From JAJFUI01 sp039679885 (lineage in GTDB: Bacteria > Planctomycetota > Planctomycetia > Pirellulales > Thermoguttaceae), in NCBI GenBank assembly GCA_039679885.1, contig JBDKUC010000254.1:1-13316 (forward strand): a stretch of DNA of 13,316 bases, read 5' to 3'. Shown one piece after another: positions 1 to 6,644 of this stretch. Every line of letters begins with the position of its first letter. Positions within the stretch are counted from its first letter, which is position 1. Below the pieces are notes generated by a model. The model saw only the letters and a list, made by a program, of their open reading frames with translations. It ran no database searches and was not told where the DNA came from. The position numbers and the translations under genes were made by a program.

Positions 1-10
1 GTGACCCATC

Positions 11-1894
11 ATGCCTGATCTGATTGCTCAAGGCGTTGACGCCCAACACCGCTGGCGGCGGTCGCTGCCGGAAGCCGAGATGGTCGTGCTCGGACGCCTC
101 GGAGGCGGCTGGGCCGTGCCCTGGGACTCGCAGGTGTCGCGCCGGCATGCCACGTTGCTCTGGACCGGCCGCCGGCTCGAAGTGGCCCGGCTGCCCGACT
201 CGCGGAATCCACTCTTTCTGCGCGGAACGCAGAACGACCGCTTCTCGCTCGCGCCGGGCGAGCACTTCGTCATCGGGCAGACGACGTTCACCTTGGCCGA
301 CCAGCAGGCCAACATCACGGCCGACGCCCCGGCCCCTGTGCAGCAGCAGTCCTTCAGCGCGCAGTACCTCAAGCAGGTCCAGTTCCGCAACCCAGACCAT
401 CGCATCGAGGTGCTGAGCCGGCTGCCGGACGTGATCTCTGGCGCGGCGAGCGACGACGAGCTCTTCATGCGGCTGGTCAGCATGTTGCTGGCCGGCGTGC
501 CCCGCGCCGACGCCGCGGCCGTCGTGGCGGCGGATGAGGGGAGAGCGGAGAGGGGAGAGCGGAGAGAAGAGAGCGAAAACGGGACAGATGTCAATTCGAT
601 TCAAGGGACTTGTGGGGGGAACGAGACAGATGATGCCGTGTCTTCTCTCTCCCCTCTCCCCTCTCCCCTCTCCACTTCGCTCCCCCGCGTTCTCCACTGG
701 GACCAGAGGTTGGCCATCGCACGCGACTTCCGCCCGAGCCAAAGTCTGATCCTTGAAGCGGTCCGACAACGCCAGAGCGTGCTGCATGTTTGGCGAGGCA
801 CGCCGGTCGCTTCGCCCGAGTCGTACACCGTAAGCGACGCATTCGACTGGGCGTTCTGCACGCCCGTGCTCGGCAAAGCCTGCCGCGGGTGGGCGCTCTA
901 CGTGGCCGGCCGGTTCAACGTCGAGCGCTCGGGCATGACCCCGTCGACCGATCCAAGCGACTTGCGCGAGGATGTGAAGTTCACCGAATTGGTCGCCGCC
1001 ATGCTGGGCTCGCTCCGGCAAATGCGGCTCTTGGAGCATCGCCACGCGACGCTGAGCCAGTTCTTCTCGCCGGTCGTGCTCGATACGCTGGCCGACGAAG
1101 ACCCCGAGGTCGTCCTCTCGCCCCGGGAAACCGAAGTCTCGGTCATGTTCTGCGACCTGCGGGGGTTCTCGCGAGAATCGGAGCGGAAGGCAGGCGATCT
1201 CCTCGGCTTGCTGCGGCAAGTCAGCACGACGCTCGGCGTGATGACGCACCACATCCGCCAGCAAGGCGGCGTTGTGGGCGATTTCCAGGGCGACGCCGCG
1301 ATGGGCTTCTGGGGTTGGCCGCTCCCGCAGGCCGACGCCGTCGAGCGAACCTGCCGGGCCGCGTTGGCCGTTCGCGCCGAGTTCGAGGCCACCACCGGTC
1401 TCGGCGCCGGCATCGGCGTGGCGACCGGCCGAGCCGTGGCAGGCAAGATCGGCACCGTCGATCAGGTCAAAGTGACCGTCTTTGGGCCGGTCGTCAACCT
1501 GGCCTCGCGGCTCGAAGGCATGACGAAGCTGATCCAGGCCCCGATCCTGCTGGACCAGACAACCGCGCGGATCGTGCGAGAGACGGTGCCGCGCGATGTT
1601 GCCCGGGTGCGGCGGTTGGCCATCGTTCGCCCCTACGGGCTCGAAGCGCCGTTGGAGGTGAGCGAGTTGCTGCCGCCGGTCGCCGAGTGTCCCGAACTGA
1701 CGGACGATCACCTCTCGATCTACGAATCGGCGCTCGATGCCTTCCTGAGCGGGGCCTGGCCGCGAGCCTTCGAGCTCCTGCACCGCATCCCGGCCGAAGA
1801 CCAGGTGAAAGACTTCTTGATCGTCTACATCGCCCAGCACAATCGCCGCCCGCCGCCCGGCTGGGACGGCGTCATCCCGCTGGCGAGCAAATAG
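11..1894 (+). CDS. FHA - GAF-like - class III adenylate/guanylate cyclase
   Basis: This is a 627-aa signalling enzyme expected to make a cyclic nucleotide (cAMP more likely than cGMP) in the cytoplasm. The N-terminus is an FHA phosphothreonine-binding domain (about residues 24-100), with GR at 28-29 and the S43-R44-R45-H46 cluster typical of the binding loops. A GAF-like sensor region (about 130-340) follows. The class III catalytic domain starts near residue 374. It has metal-binding Asp382 in FCDLRGFS, a second metal Asp428 in GDAAMGF, and the transition-state pair Asn496/Arg500 in VVNLASRLE, so the core looks active. A Lys lies just before this motif (VKVTVFG), and the usual GD of the GDxVN motif is GP. 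Residues about 176-222 are low-complexity and encoded by a repeat (see 536-673). No transmembrane segment is visible. The ATG at 11 is the first in frame; little upstream sequence is available. FHA input suggests control by Ser/Thr kinases, which is inference. Confidence 0.9.
   Translation: MPDLIAQGVDAQHRWRRSLPEAEMVVLGRLGGGWAVPWDSQVSRRHATLLWTGRRLEVARLPDSRNPLFLRGTQNDRFSLAPGEHFVIGQTTFTLADQQANITADAPAPVQQQSFSAQYLKQVQFRNPDHRIEVLSRLPDVISGAASDDELFMRLVSMLLAGVPRADAAAVVAADEGRAERGERREESENGTDVNSIQGTCGGNETDDAVSSLSPLPSPLSTSLPRVLHWDQRLAIARDFRPSQSLILEAVRQRQSVLHVWRGTPVASPESYTVSDAFDWAFCTPVLGKACRGWALYVAGRFNVERSGMTPSTDPSDLREDVKFTELVAAMLGSLRQMRLLEHRHATLSQFFSPVVLDTLADEDPEVVLSPRETEVSVMFCDLRGFSRESERKAGDLLGLLRQVSTTLGVMTHHIRQQGGVVGDFQGDAAMGFWGWPLPQADAVERTCRAALAVRAEFEATTGLGAGIGVATGRAVAGKIGTVDQVKVTVFGPVVNLASRLEGMTKLIQAPILLDQTTARIVRETVPRDVARVRRLAIVRPYGLEAPLEVSELLPPVAECPELTDDHLSIYESALDAFLSGAWPRAFELLHRIPAEDQVKDFLIVYIAQHNRRPPPGWDGVIPLASK
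536..673. repeat. Purine/pyrimidine inverted repeat inside the cyclase gene
   Basis: A purine-rich arm of GGGGAGAGCGGAGA-type units (about 536-576) is followed by about 65 bp and then a pyrimidine arm of CTCTCCCC units (about 641-673). The arms are largely complementary and could form a long stem. The whole element is read through in frame as a low-complexity segment (RGERREESEN ... SPLPSPLSTS) in the GAF-like region. The middle carries two near copies of GGGACAGATG / GAGACAGATG. The same CTCTCCCC unit recurs at 2892-2930 and, in a variant form, at 3739-3775. Confidence 0.75.
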
Positions 1895-1912
1895 GCTCAC
1901 CGCCTCGCGCGG

Positions 1913-1918
1913 TATAAT
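1913..1918 (+). promoter_or_regulatory. Perfect TATAAT -10 box before DUF2442 remnant
   Basis: TATAAT lies 8 bp before the ATG at 1927, so a transcript starting at the usual distance would be leaderless or nearly so. I see no good -35 hexamer 16-18 bp upstream. This may be a surviving promoter of the now truncated gene, or chance. Confidence 0.35.
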
Positions 1919-1926
1919 GGAATGCC

Positions 1927-2040
1927 ATGGTTCTACACGTGAGAGAAGCGAGATACTTACGCGACTATGTCATTTGGCTCCGGTTCAATGACGGAGCGGA
2001 GGGAGAGATCGACCTGGAACCGGAATTGGAGGGCGAGATT
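1927..2040 (+). pseudogene. DUF2442 gene, 5' fragment truncated by a repeat
   Basis: The 38 codons from ATG 1927 encode a recognisable N-terminal half of the small DUF2442 family: a VxEARY-type strand, then LRDYVIWLRFNDG, then a GEIDL / ELEGEI segment. Intact members are usually about 70-90 aa and end with a conserved stretch around a WPNGAD-like motif. Here the match stops exactly where a palindromic repeat begins (2041-2047). The conserved second half is not found in any frame of the 67 bases between the repeat and the next gene's stop codon. Translation could continue on paper to 2850, but that runs antisense through the binding-protein gene and looks like no family. DUF2442 genes often sit beside DUF4160 genes in small toxin-antitoxin-like pairs; no partner is visible here. 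Probably non-functional. Confidence 0.75.
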
Positions 2041-2046
2041 TCTCTC

Positions 2047-2150
2047 GTTCCCACGGTCCTCCGTGGGAACGCACCCGCCCGACGCTCTGCGTCGCCGTCA
2101 TCGACGCGGAGCGTCGGAGAAACTGGGTTCCCACGCGGAGCATGGGAACC
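2047..2150. repeat. Three-hairpin palindromic repeat (about 104 bp)
   Basis: Three inverted repeats in a row. GTTCCCACGG / CCGTGGGAAC is a perfect 10-bp stem with a TCCT loop at 2047-2070. GACGCTCTGCGTC / GACGCGGAGCGTC at 2081-2093 and 2103-2115 has one mismatch. GGTTCCCA / TGGGAACC forms a stem at 2126-2150. The outer hairpins share the GTTCCCA core. I recognise this as the kind of dispersed intergenic repeat common in planctomycete genomes (general knowledge, not searched). It truncates DUF2442. Confidence 0.85.
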
Positions 2151-2217
2151 AGACATAGAACACACTGCCAGAGTTCGTGCAGAACGCAAACACCTCTGTG
2201 TTGCCCCCAAGCGTCTA

Positions 2218-3786
2218 TTACTCCAGCCCCAAGCTGTGCCGGTAGGCGGCCTTCTGGCGTTCGAGGCCGAGGCGGTCGGTGATCTTGCGCCACTTGGCGT
2301 CGGCGTCCAAGAGTGCTTCGAGCGGCGACTTTTCGCCTCGGACTGCCGAAGCAACCGCCTCGTCGAGCGCGGCCAAGTATTCAGTCCGGCCGGGCATACG
2401 CAGAGCGCCAACCCATTGCTCATGACGGAACGCCGCCTCGGTCGCGTCGGCATACTTGACCGCAGCCGTCGGCCCGACCGGCTTTTCGACCCAGGCCATC
2501 GGCGACCGCATGTTCGATTGGCGGAAGAGCGTCGTCGCCGGGCTGGCCGCGCTGACTTGCGGGCTGTTCCGGTCGTCGGAGAGCCAGAGGAGCAACTGGA
2601 AGGCGGCTTCGGTGTGCGCCGACTTCGCGCTGACCACGCCCAGCCGGCCGGAGATGTCCAACAGCGGCACACGCGGGTCGTCGTCCTCGCTTCGTGTTTC
2701 CCAGCCGCGGCTCGAAAGGCTGTAGACCCGCCGCGAGCCGGGAAGTTCGGCGAAACCGACGCGGATCTTCGGATCAACCTTGGCGGGGAGGGTTGCGGGG
2801 AGTTTCGGTTCGGGTTTCTGGGATTTGTCGGCGGGGCTACTGGCCGCTGAAGCGGCCAGCCCTTGCGTCTTGGACGCGGCTTTTCCGTCTGCTCTCTCCC
2901 CTCTCCCCTCTCCCCTCTCCCCTCTCGCTGCCGTCGGCCACGTGAGAGCCATGGCGCACTCGCCGCGCCAGAAGGCGGCCCGGGCGGCGGCCGGGTCGTA
3001 GGCCAGCGGCTCGGCGGGGCCGGCCTTCACCGTGGCCACCAGTTGCTCCAAGGCATCGACCACCGGCGGCCCGGCAATGAGCGGCTCCATCGTCTCGATG
3101 TTGAACAGGGCCGAGTAGTTGTCGCGGTGCTTCATGGCGGGCGTGGCCCGGGCCAGCAGCGTCAGACCTGCCCAGCCGGGCACAAGCGGCTCGATCGTTC
3201 CACACCACGCCTTGACGCCGCTTGGTTTACGTCGGGCCAGCAGCGCCGACAGGTCCTGGTAGTCCGCCCAAGTCTGTGGCGGTCGGCGGCCGAGCTTCTC
3301 CAGAAGGTCCGCCCGGTAGTAACAGCAGAAGACTGGCGAGCCGAAGGGGACCGCCAACGTCTCGCGGCCCCAGGCGGCCTCGCGGACTTTCAGCAGCTCG
3401 AACAGCCCGGCCCACTGGCTGCTGCGAACCACGTCGGGCGGCACCGGAGCCAGCAGTTTCCGTTCGGCCAGCGTGCCCAACAGGTGCGATGGGCAGACCA
3501 CGGCGTCGGCCGGCAGCGAATCGCGTCGGGCGATGTCGTTCTCGGCCGTTTCGATTACCTCGAGGCTCGACCCGGTCTGCGCGTTCCATTCGCCCCGCAG
3601 CCGCCCGATGGCCGTCGCCAGGGCCGGATCGTTCACAACGGCCAGCCGCAGCTTGACCCCGTCCAGCGGCCGCTTGGACGGCGACGGCTCGTTGACCGAG
3701 TCCGATCGCGGGCAGCCGGCCAGCAGCAGGGCGAGGACGAGGAGTGGAGAGCGGAGAGTGGACAGTGGAGAGTGACGGGATTTCAT
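2218..3786 (-). CDS. Extracellular solute-binding lipoprotein (ABC sugar-type)
   Basis: This is a 522-aa predicted lipoprotein that would capture a ligand, probably a sugar, outside the cytoplasmic membrane for an ABC importer. I chose the ATG at 3786 because it places a classical lipoprotein signal directly at the N-terminus: basic MKSRHS, a hydrophobic LLVLALLLAGC core, and lipobox Cys25. The ATG at 3795, three codons upstream, is also possible; the frame is open to 4011 but that extension is unlike protein. After the signal there are binding-protein features: an LRLAVVNDPALA strand, FGSPVFCCYYRADLLEKLG, and PQTWADYQDLSALL (the typical 'P.TW.D' element). An acidic/basic stretch at about residues 286-340 is low-complexity and partly encoded by a repeat. 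The C-terminal region (AFQLLLWLSDDR) is also family-like. It is longer than the usual 400-450 aa. No permease or ATPase gene is in the window. It is divergent from xylulokinase, which fits a pentose or related ligand (inference). Confidence 0.82.
   Translation of the reverse strand: MKSRHSPLSTLRSPLLVLALLLAGCPRSDSVNEPSPSKRPLDGVKLRLAVVNDPALATAIGRLRGEWNAQTGSSLEVIETAENDIARRDSLPADAVVCPSHLLGTLAERKLLAPVPPDVVRSSQWAGLFELLKVREAAWGRETLAVPFGSPVFCCYYRADLLEKLGRRPPQTWADYQDLSALLARRKPSGVKAWCGTIEPLVPGWAGLTLLARATPAMKHRDNYSALFNIETMEPLIAGPPVVDALEQLVATVKAGPAEPLAYDPAAARAAFWRGECAMALTWPTAARGERGEGRGERADGKAASKTQGLAASAASSPADKSQKPEPKLPATLPAKVDPKIRVGFAELPGSRRVYSLSSRGWETRSEDDDPRVPLLDISGRLGVVSAKSAHTEAAFQLLLWLSDDRNSPQVSAASPATTLFRQSNMRSPMAWVEKPVGPTAAVKYADATEAAFRHEQWVGALRMPGRTEYLAALDEAVASAVRGEKSPLEALLDADAKWRKITDRLGLERQKAAYRHSLGLE
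2892..2930. repeat. CTCTCCCC tandem tract inside the binding-protein gene
   Basis: Four to five head-to-tail CTCTCCC(C) units. Read on the minus strand in frame they give ARGERGEGRGERADG at about residues 286-299 of the solute-binding protein. The unit is the same as in the cyclase gene (641-673). The tract has no stop codon in any frame. Confidence 0.8.
3739..3775. repeat. GGAGAGTG-type tract encoding part of the lipoprotein signal peptide
   Basis: Repeated GTGGAGAG / GCGGAGAG units, a variant of the CTCTCCCC family. On the minus strand they encode HSPLSTLRSPL, residues 5-15 of the binding protein, just before its hydrophobic core. The repeat therefore contributes the n-region of the export signal. 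Confidence 0.65.
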
Positions 3787-3817
3787 GGCGTCCATTGGCG
3801 AACGGGAAAAACAATGG

Positions 3818-3883
3818 CCGGAGGCTAACAGCCGCCGGTGGCGCATCGTGTGCTCCGGACTTCCGGGAGCTGTTAGCTCCCGG
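3818..3883. repeat. REPIN-like inverted pair of hairpins between binding protein and xylulokinase
   Basis: Two related hairpins in opposite orientation. CCGGaGGCT-AAC-AGCCgCCGG at 3818-3838 is a 9-bp stem with one A/G mismatch. CCGGGAGCT-GTT-AGCTCCCGG at 3863-3883 is a perfect 9-bp stem. The loops AAC and GTT are complementary, showing the copies are inverted relative to each other. The pair sits in the divergent promoter region. Confidence 0.75.
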
Positions 3884-3960
3884 CTATTGCGATGCTCTTG
3901 CTTCGAGCAGTTCAGTAGTCTCCAAGTTACGCCAAACCCCGCCCGGCGGCAATGGACCCG

Positions 3961-3990
3961 TTGCGAGGGAACCCCGCCAGGGGTTAAAAT
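3961..3990 (+). promoter_or_regulatory. Possible sigma-70-type promoter of xylulokinase
   Basis: TTGCGA (3961-3966) and TAAAAT (3985-3990) are separated by 18 bp. The -10 ends 37 bp before the xylulokinase ATG. The match is reasonable but not perfect, and I see no clear operator. Confidence 0.4.
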
Positions 3991-4016
3991 CCGGCAGACG
4001 TCGACCATCACTCACC

Positions 4017-4020
4017 GGAG
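4017..4020 (+). promoter_or_regulatory. Shine-Dalgarno site of xylulokinase
   Basis: GGAG within CCGGAG lies 7 nt before the ATG at 4028. It decides for that start over the open frame upstream (in-frame ATG 3785). Confidence 0.65.
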
Positions 4021-4027
4021 CTTCCCC

Positions 4028-5560
4028 ATGAGCGTCTATCTCGGTATCGACATCGGCACCTCAGGCACGAAGACGCTGGCCATCGACGCGCACGGGTCGA
4101 TCCTCGGCTCGGCGATGGAAACCTACCCCTGCTACTTCCCCAAGCCGCTTTGGAGCGAGCAAGACCCGGAAGATTGGTGGCAGGCGACGATCCGCTCGGT
4201 TGGCAAGACGATGGCCAAGGCCCGGCTCAAGCCGGCCGACGTGAAGGCGATCGGCCTGAGCGGCCAGATGCACGGCTCCGTCTTTCTCGACCGCAACGAC
4301 AAGGTCATTCGCCGGGCGATCCTCTGGAACGACCAGCGGACGGCGGCCGAATGCGCCGAAATCGAAGAACGCGTCGGCGGCCGGGCGAACCTGATCAAGC
4401 TAGTCGCCAACCCGGCGCTGACGGGCTTCACCGCGCCGAAGATCCTCTGGCTGCGGAACCATGAGCCGCGGCATTTCGACAAGACGCGGAAAATATTGCT
4501 GCCGAAGGACGAGATCCGGCGGCGGCTCACGGGCGAGTATGCCACGGAAGTGAGCGACGCCAGCGGCATGTTGCTCTTGGACGTCGCCCGTCGCTCCTGG
4601 TCGAAGAAGCTCCTCTCGGCGTTGGAGCTCGACATCGACCTGCTGGGCCGCTGCTACGAATCGGAGGAGGTGACCGGCCGGTTGACGCCGCAGGCGGCCA
4701 GTCTGCTCGGGCTGACGACCGATTGCGTCGTGGTGGGCGGGGCCGGCGATTGCGCGGCCGGGGCCGTCGGCAATGGCATCGTCGCCCGCGGCGTGCTCTC
4801 GACCTCGATCGGCACTTCCGGCGTCATGTTCGTCCACTCGGACGATGTGAAGATCGACCCGCAAGGACGCGTCCACACCTTCTGTCACGCCGTCCACGGA
4901 CGTTGGCACATGATGGGCGTCAACCTGTGCGCCGGCGGCTCGCTGCAATGGTTCCGCAACGAGCTGTGCAAGGCCGACGTCGCTGCGGCCAAGCGAGCGA
5001 AACGCGATGTCTACGACCTGCTGTTGGAAGAGGCCGGGACGGCGCCGGTCGGTAGCCACGGCCTCTTCTTCCTCCCCTATCTCTCCGGCGAGCGGACGCC
5101 GCACGCCGACCCCGACGCCCGGGGCTGCTTCGTCGGGCTGACGGTCGCCCACAGCCGGGCGCATCTGATCCGAGCGATCCTCGAGGGCGTGACGTACTCG
5201 ATGCGGGACAGCCTGGAGATCTTCGAGGGTCTCGGCGTGCCGATCCGCGAGATTCGCGCGTCCGGCGGCGGTTCGCGCGGGCCGATGTGGCGGCAGATTC
5301 AGGCCGACGTCTTCGGCCGCCGCGTGGTCACCACTGGCAGCGAGGAAGGCCCCGCCTACGGCGTCGCGCTGCTGGCCGCCGTCGGCGCAGGGGCGTTCAA
5401 GAACATCGAAGAGGCCTGCGCCGCGACAATCCGCGTCAATCGGCAAACGACCGTCGATCGCTCGGCGAAGAAGTACTATGATCGGGCGTTTCCGATCTAT
5501 CAGCAGCTCTATCAGTCGCTGAAGGGAGACTTCAAGAGCATCGCGGCACTGGAAAAATGA
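4028..5560 (+). CDS. xylB: Xylulokinase (FGGY carbohydrate kinase)
   Basis: This is a 510-aa cytoplasmic kinase of the FGGY family, the usual length for xylulokinase. It phosphorylates D-xylulose with ATP to xylulose 5-phosphate, feeding the pentose phosphate pathway. N-terminal domain: the phosphate-binding strand YLGIDIGTSGTKTL (Asp8), the xylulokinase-type GQMHG at residues 79-83, and ILWNDQRT. Second half: GGAGDCAAGAVGNG, where Asp241 is in the position of the catalytic base, followed by STSIGTSGVMF, LSGERTPHADPDARG, RAILEGVTYSMRD and the ATP-site ASGGGSRGPMWRQ. The MHG and SGERTPH motifs favour xylulokinase over glycerol or gluconate kinase. The start is set by a GGAG site. The gene is divergent from a solute-binding lipoprotein; no xylose isomerase is seen in the window. 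The stop codon lies in an ATGACGAA-type repeat, so the last residues could differ from orthologues. Confidence 0.93.
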   Translation: MSVYLGIDIGTSGTKTLAIDAHGSILGSAMETYPCYFPKPLWSEQDPEDWWQATIRSVGKTMAKARLKPADVKAIGLSGQMHGSVFLDRNDKVIRRAILWNDQRTAAECAEIEERVGGRANLIKLVANPALTGFTAPKILWLRNHEPRHFDKTRKILLPKDEIRRRLTGEYATEVSDASGMLLLDVARRSWSKKLLSALELDIDLLGRCYESEEVTGRLTPQAASLLGLTTDCVVVGGAGDCAAGAVGNGIVARGVLSTSIGTSGVMFVHSDDVKIDPQGRVHTFCHAVHGRWHMMGVNLCAGGSLQWFRNELCKADVAAAKRAKRDVYDLLLEEAGTAPVGSHGLFFLPYLSGERTPHADPDARGCFVGLTVAHSRAHLIRAILEGVTYSMRDSLEIFEGLGVPIREIRASGGGSRGPMWRQIQADVFGRRVVTTGSEEGPAYGVALLAAVGAGAFKNIEEACAATIRVNRQTTVDRSAKKYYDRAFPIYQQLYQSLKGDFKSIAALEK

Positions 5561-5625
5561 CGAAGGCCAAATGACGAATGACGAAGGAAGCACAAAGCTC
5601 GAAATCCGAAGTCCAAAAGGATTGG
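5555..5625. repeat. ATGACGAA direct-repeat tract at the xylB / small ORF junction
   Basis: AAATGACGAAGG and AAATGACGAATGACGAAGG follow each other, then a purine-rich tail (GCACAAAGCTCGAAATCCGAAGTCC). This resembles a dispersed intergenic repeat I know from planctomycetes. It supplies the xylB stop and the first dozen or so codons of the following gene. Confidence 0.6.
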
Positions 5626-5910
5626 CATGGGGCGGTTGTCCCCGCGAAAGAAATCCGCAGCGTGCGGTTGCTCTACACGAAGGCCGCCCTGTTCGTGGTC
5701 GGCGGAATCGTCGCCTGCGTCCTGATCCTGCTTGAGCATCCGACGGTAAAGACGGCCGTCCTGCTCGCCATCGCGATCTGGTGCTTCGCGCGGGCGTACT
5801 ACTTCGCGTTCTACGTCGTCAGCCACTACGTCGACCCGAGCTACCGGTTCTCCGGGCTGGGGTCGTTCGTGCGGTACCTTTGCAGCCGCGACCGAAGGAA
5901 CGACCCGTAG
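5578..5910 (+). CDS. Small membrane protein, unknown function
   Basis: A 110-aa protein I do not recognise. Two hydrophobic segments, AALFVVGGIVACVLILL (about 36-52) and VKTAVLLAIAIWCFARAYYFAFYVV (about 57-81), predict a hairpin in the membrane. A short basic tail (YLCSRDRRNDP) should face the cytoplasm by the positive-inside rule. It begins 17 bp after the xylB stop on the same strand, so co-transcription is likely. The only in-frame ATG (5578) lies inside the ATGACGAA repeat. A GTG at 5662 would give an 82-aa protein that keeps both segments, so the repeat may have supplied a new start. No catalytic motif is visible. Confidence 0.6.
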   Translation: MTKEAQSSKSEVQKDWHGAVVPAKEIRSVRLLYTKAALFVVGGIVACVLILLEHPTVKTAVLLAIAIWCFARAYYFAFYVVSHYVDPSYRFSGLGSFVRYLCSRDRRNDP

Positions 5911-5990
5911 CGGCCACGCGAGTGTCAATGCTTCCAGCCTGCCGGTAGTGTCCTGCGACACGGGATAGCAGCGAACGGCCGTCGCATTCA

Positions 5991-6116
5991 TCACCACGGA
6001 GTGTGCCCCTGCTCGTCCCTGTCTGTTGGGTCAGGTGGGCCACCGAGGACGAGCCACCACAGGCCGAGCATCACTAGCGGAACGCCGACAAAAATGCAGA
6101 TATTGACAAACATCAT
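5991..6116 (-). CDS. 41-aa single-span membrane peptide
   Basis: This short frame starts with a double Met at 6116 and has one strong hydrophobic span, NICIFVGVPLVMLGLWWLVLG, then a polar tail (DPTDRDEQGHTPW). It begins 7 bp after the stop of the upstream membrane-protein gene on the same strand, which supports co-expression. Unknown function; it could be a small subunit or stabiliser of its neighbour. Confidence is limited by its size. Confidence 0.5.
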   Translation of the reverse strand: MMFVNICIFVGVPLVMLGLWWLVLGGPPDPTDRDEQGHTPW

Positions 6117-6123
6117 AGCGCCA

Positions 6124-6519
6124 TTATGGAAATTTCCAACGTGCTAGGATCGCGGTGAGCCAACAGGCTAGCATTCCGCCGTTGAAGAACAGGCTTACCG
6201 ACGAGAGATAGATGACTTCGGCAGCGCGACGCTTAATCCCCAAGCGGAAGCTGATCGCGGCCGAGATGAAGGCGGCCTGGATGAAGGCCAGTTGAAGGAG
6301 GCCGCCGGCCACGAGCAGCGCCAAAGCGAGTGGCGCGCCACGATTGGACTGAATTGGCCCCAGCAACGCCATCCCGATGAAGATGATCGCCAGCGGCGTG
6401 TAAAGCGAGAAATATGCGGCTCGGTAAGCGAGCGAAGTCTTGTCGGCCGGAATGGCGCAGCCGACACCGAGTAGCGGATGCAGCAGATTGGGATCGGGCT
6501 TGAGGAACTCGCTTTCCAT
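6124..6519 (-). CDS. Membrane protein of unknown function, 131 aa
   Basis: Starting at ATG 6519 this encodes MESEFLKPDPNLLHPLLG, then three to four hydrophobic segments: LYTPLAIIFIGMALLG (about 44-59), LALALLVAGGLLQLAFIQAAFISAAISF (about 67-95, long enough to be a hairpin or one and a half spans), and VIYLSSVSLFFNGGMLACWLTAIL (about 104-127). The frame is open to 6783 upstream, but that part reads like non-coding sequence and overlaps the divergent gene, so I chose the internal Met just before the well-formed protein. I do not recognise the family. It is followed by the 41-aa membrane peptide and is divergent from the large membrane protein at 6645. Confidence 0.65.
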   Translation of the reverse strand: MESEFLKPDPNLLHPLLGVGCAIPADKTSLAYRAAYFSLYTPLAIIFIGMALLGPIQSNRGAPLALALLVAGGLLQLAFIQAAFISAAISFRLGIKRRAAEVIYLSSVSLFFNGGMLACWLTAILARWKFP

Positions 6520-6644
6520 GGAGGCACCGGTGCGAAGTCGTGAGCGATTGTAGCTGCCGGTCTTCGCGGCTTCAATAGGCGAACGGCTTGCCTCTCGGCT
6601 CGCGGTCTGGTCCAATGAAGTGTTCGGCCATGCCGAGAGAGAGC

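Noticed and set aside
790..1917. Long + strand frame overlapping the cyclase (375 aa)
   Set aside because: Arg/Ala/Gly-rich translation with no family features, fully within the cyclase gene in another frame; a by-product of high GC.
2041..2850. Continuation of the DUF2442 frame past the repeat
   Set aside because: It is antisense to the solute-binding protein, and nothing in it resembles DUF2442 or any other family.
4400..5593. Long minus-strand frame opposite xylulokinase (397 aa)
   Set aside because: Antisense to a clear FGGY kinase; the translation is low-complexity and unlike known proteins.
5948..5961. GTGTC-CTGC-GACAC hairpin after the small membrane gene, as a terminator
   Set aside because: Only a 5-bp stem without a T-run; too weak to call.
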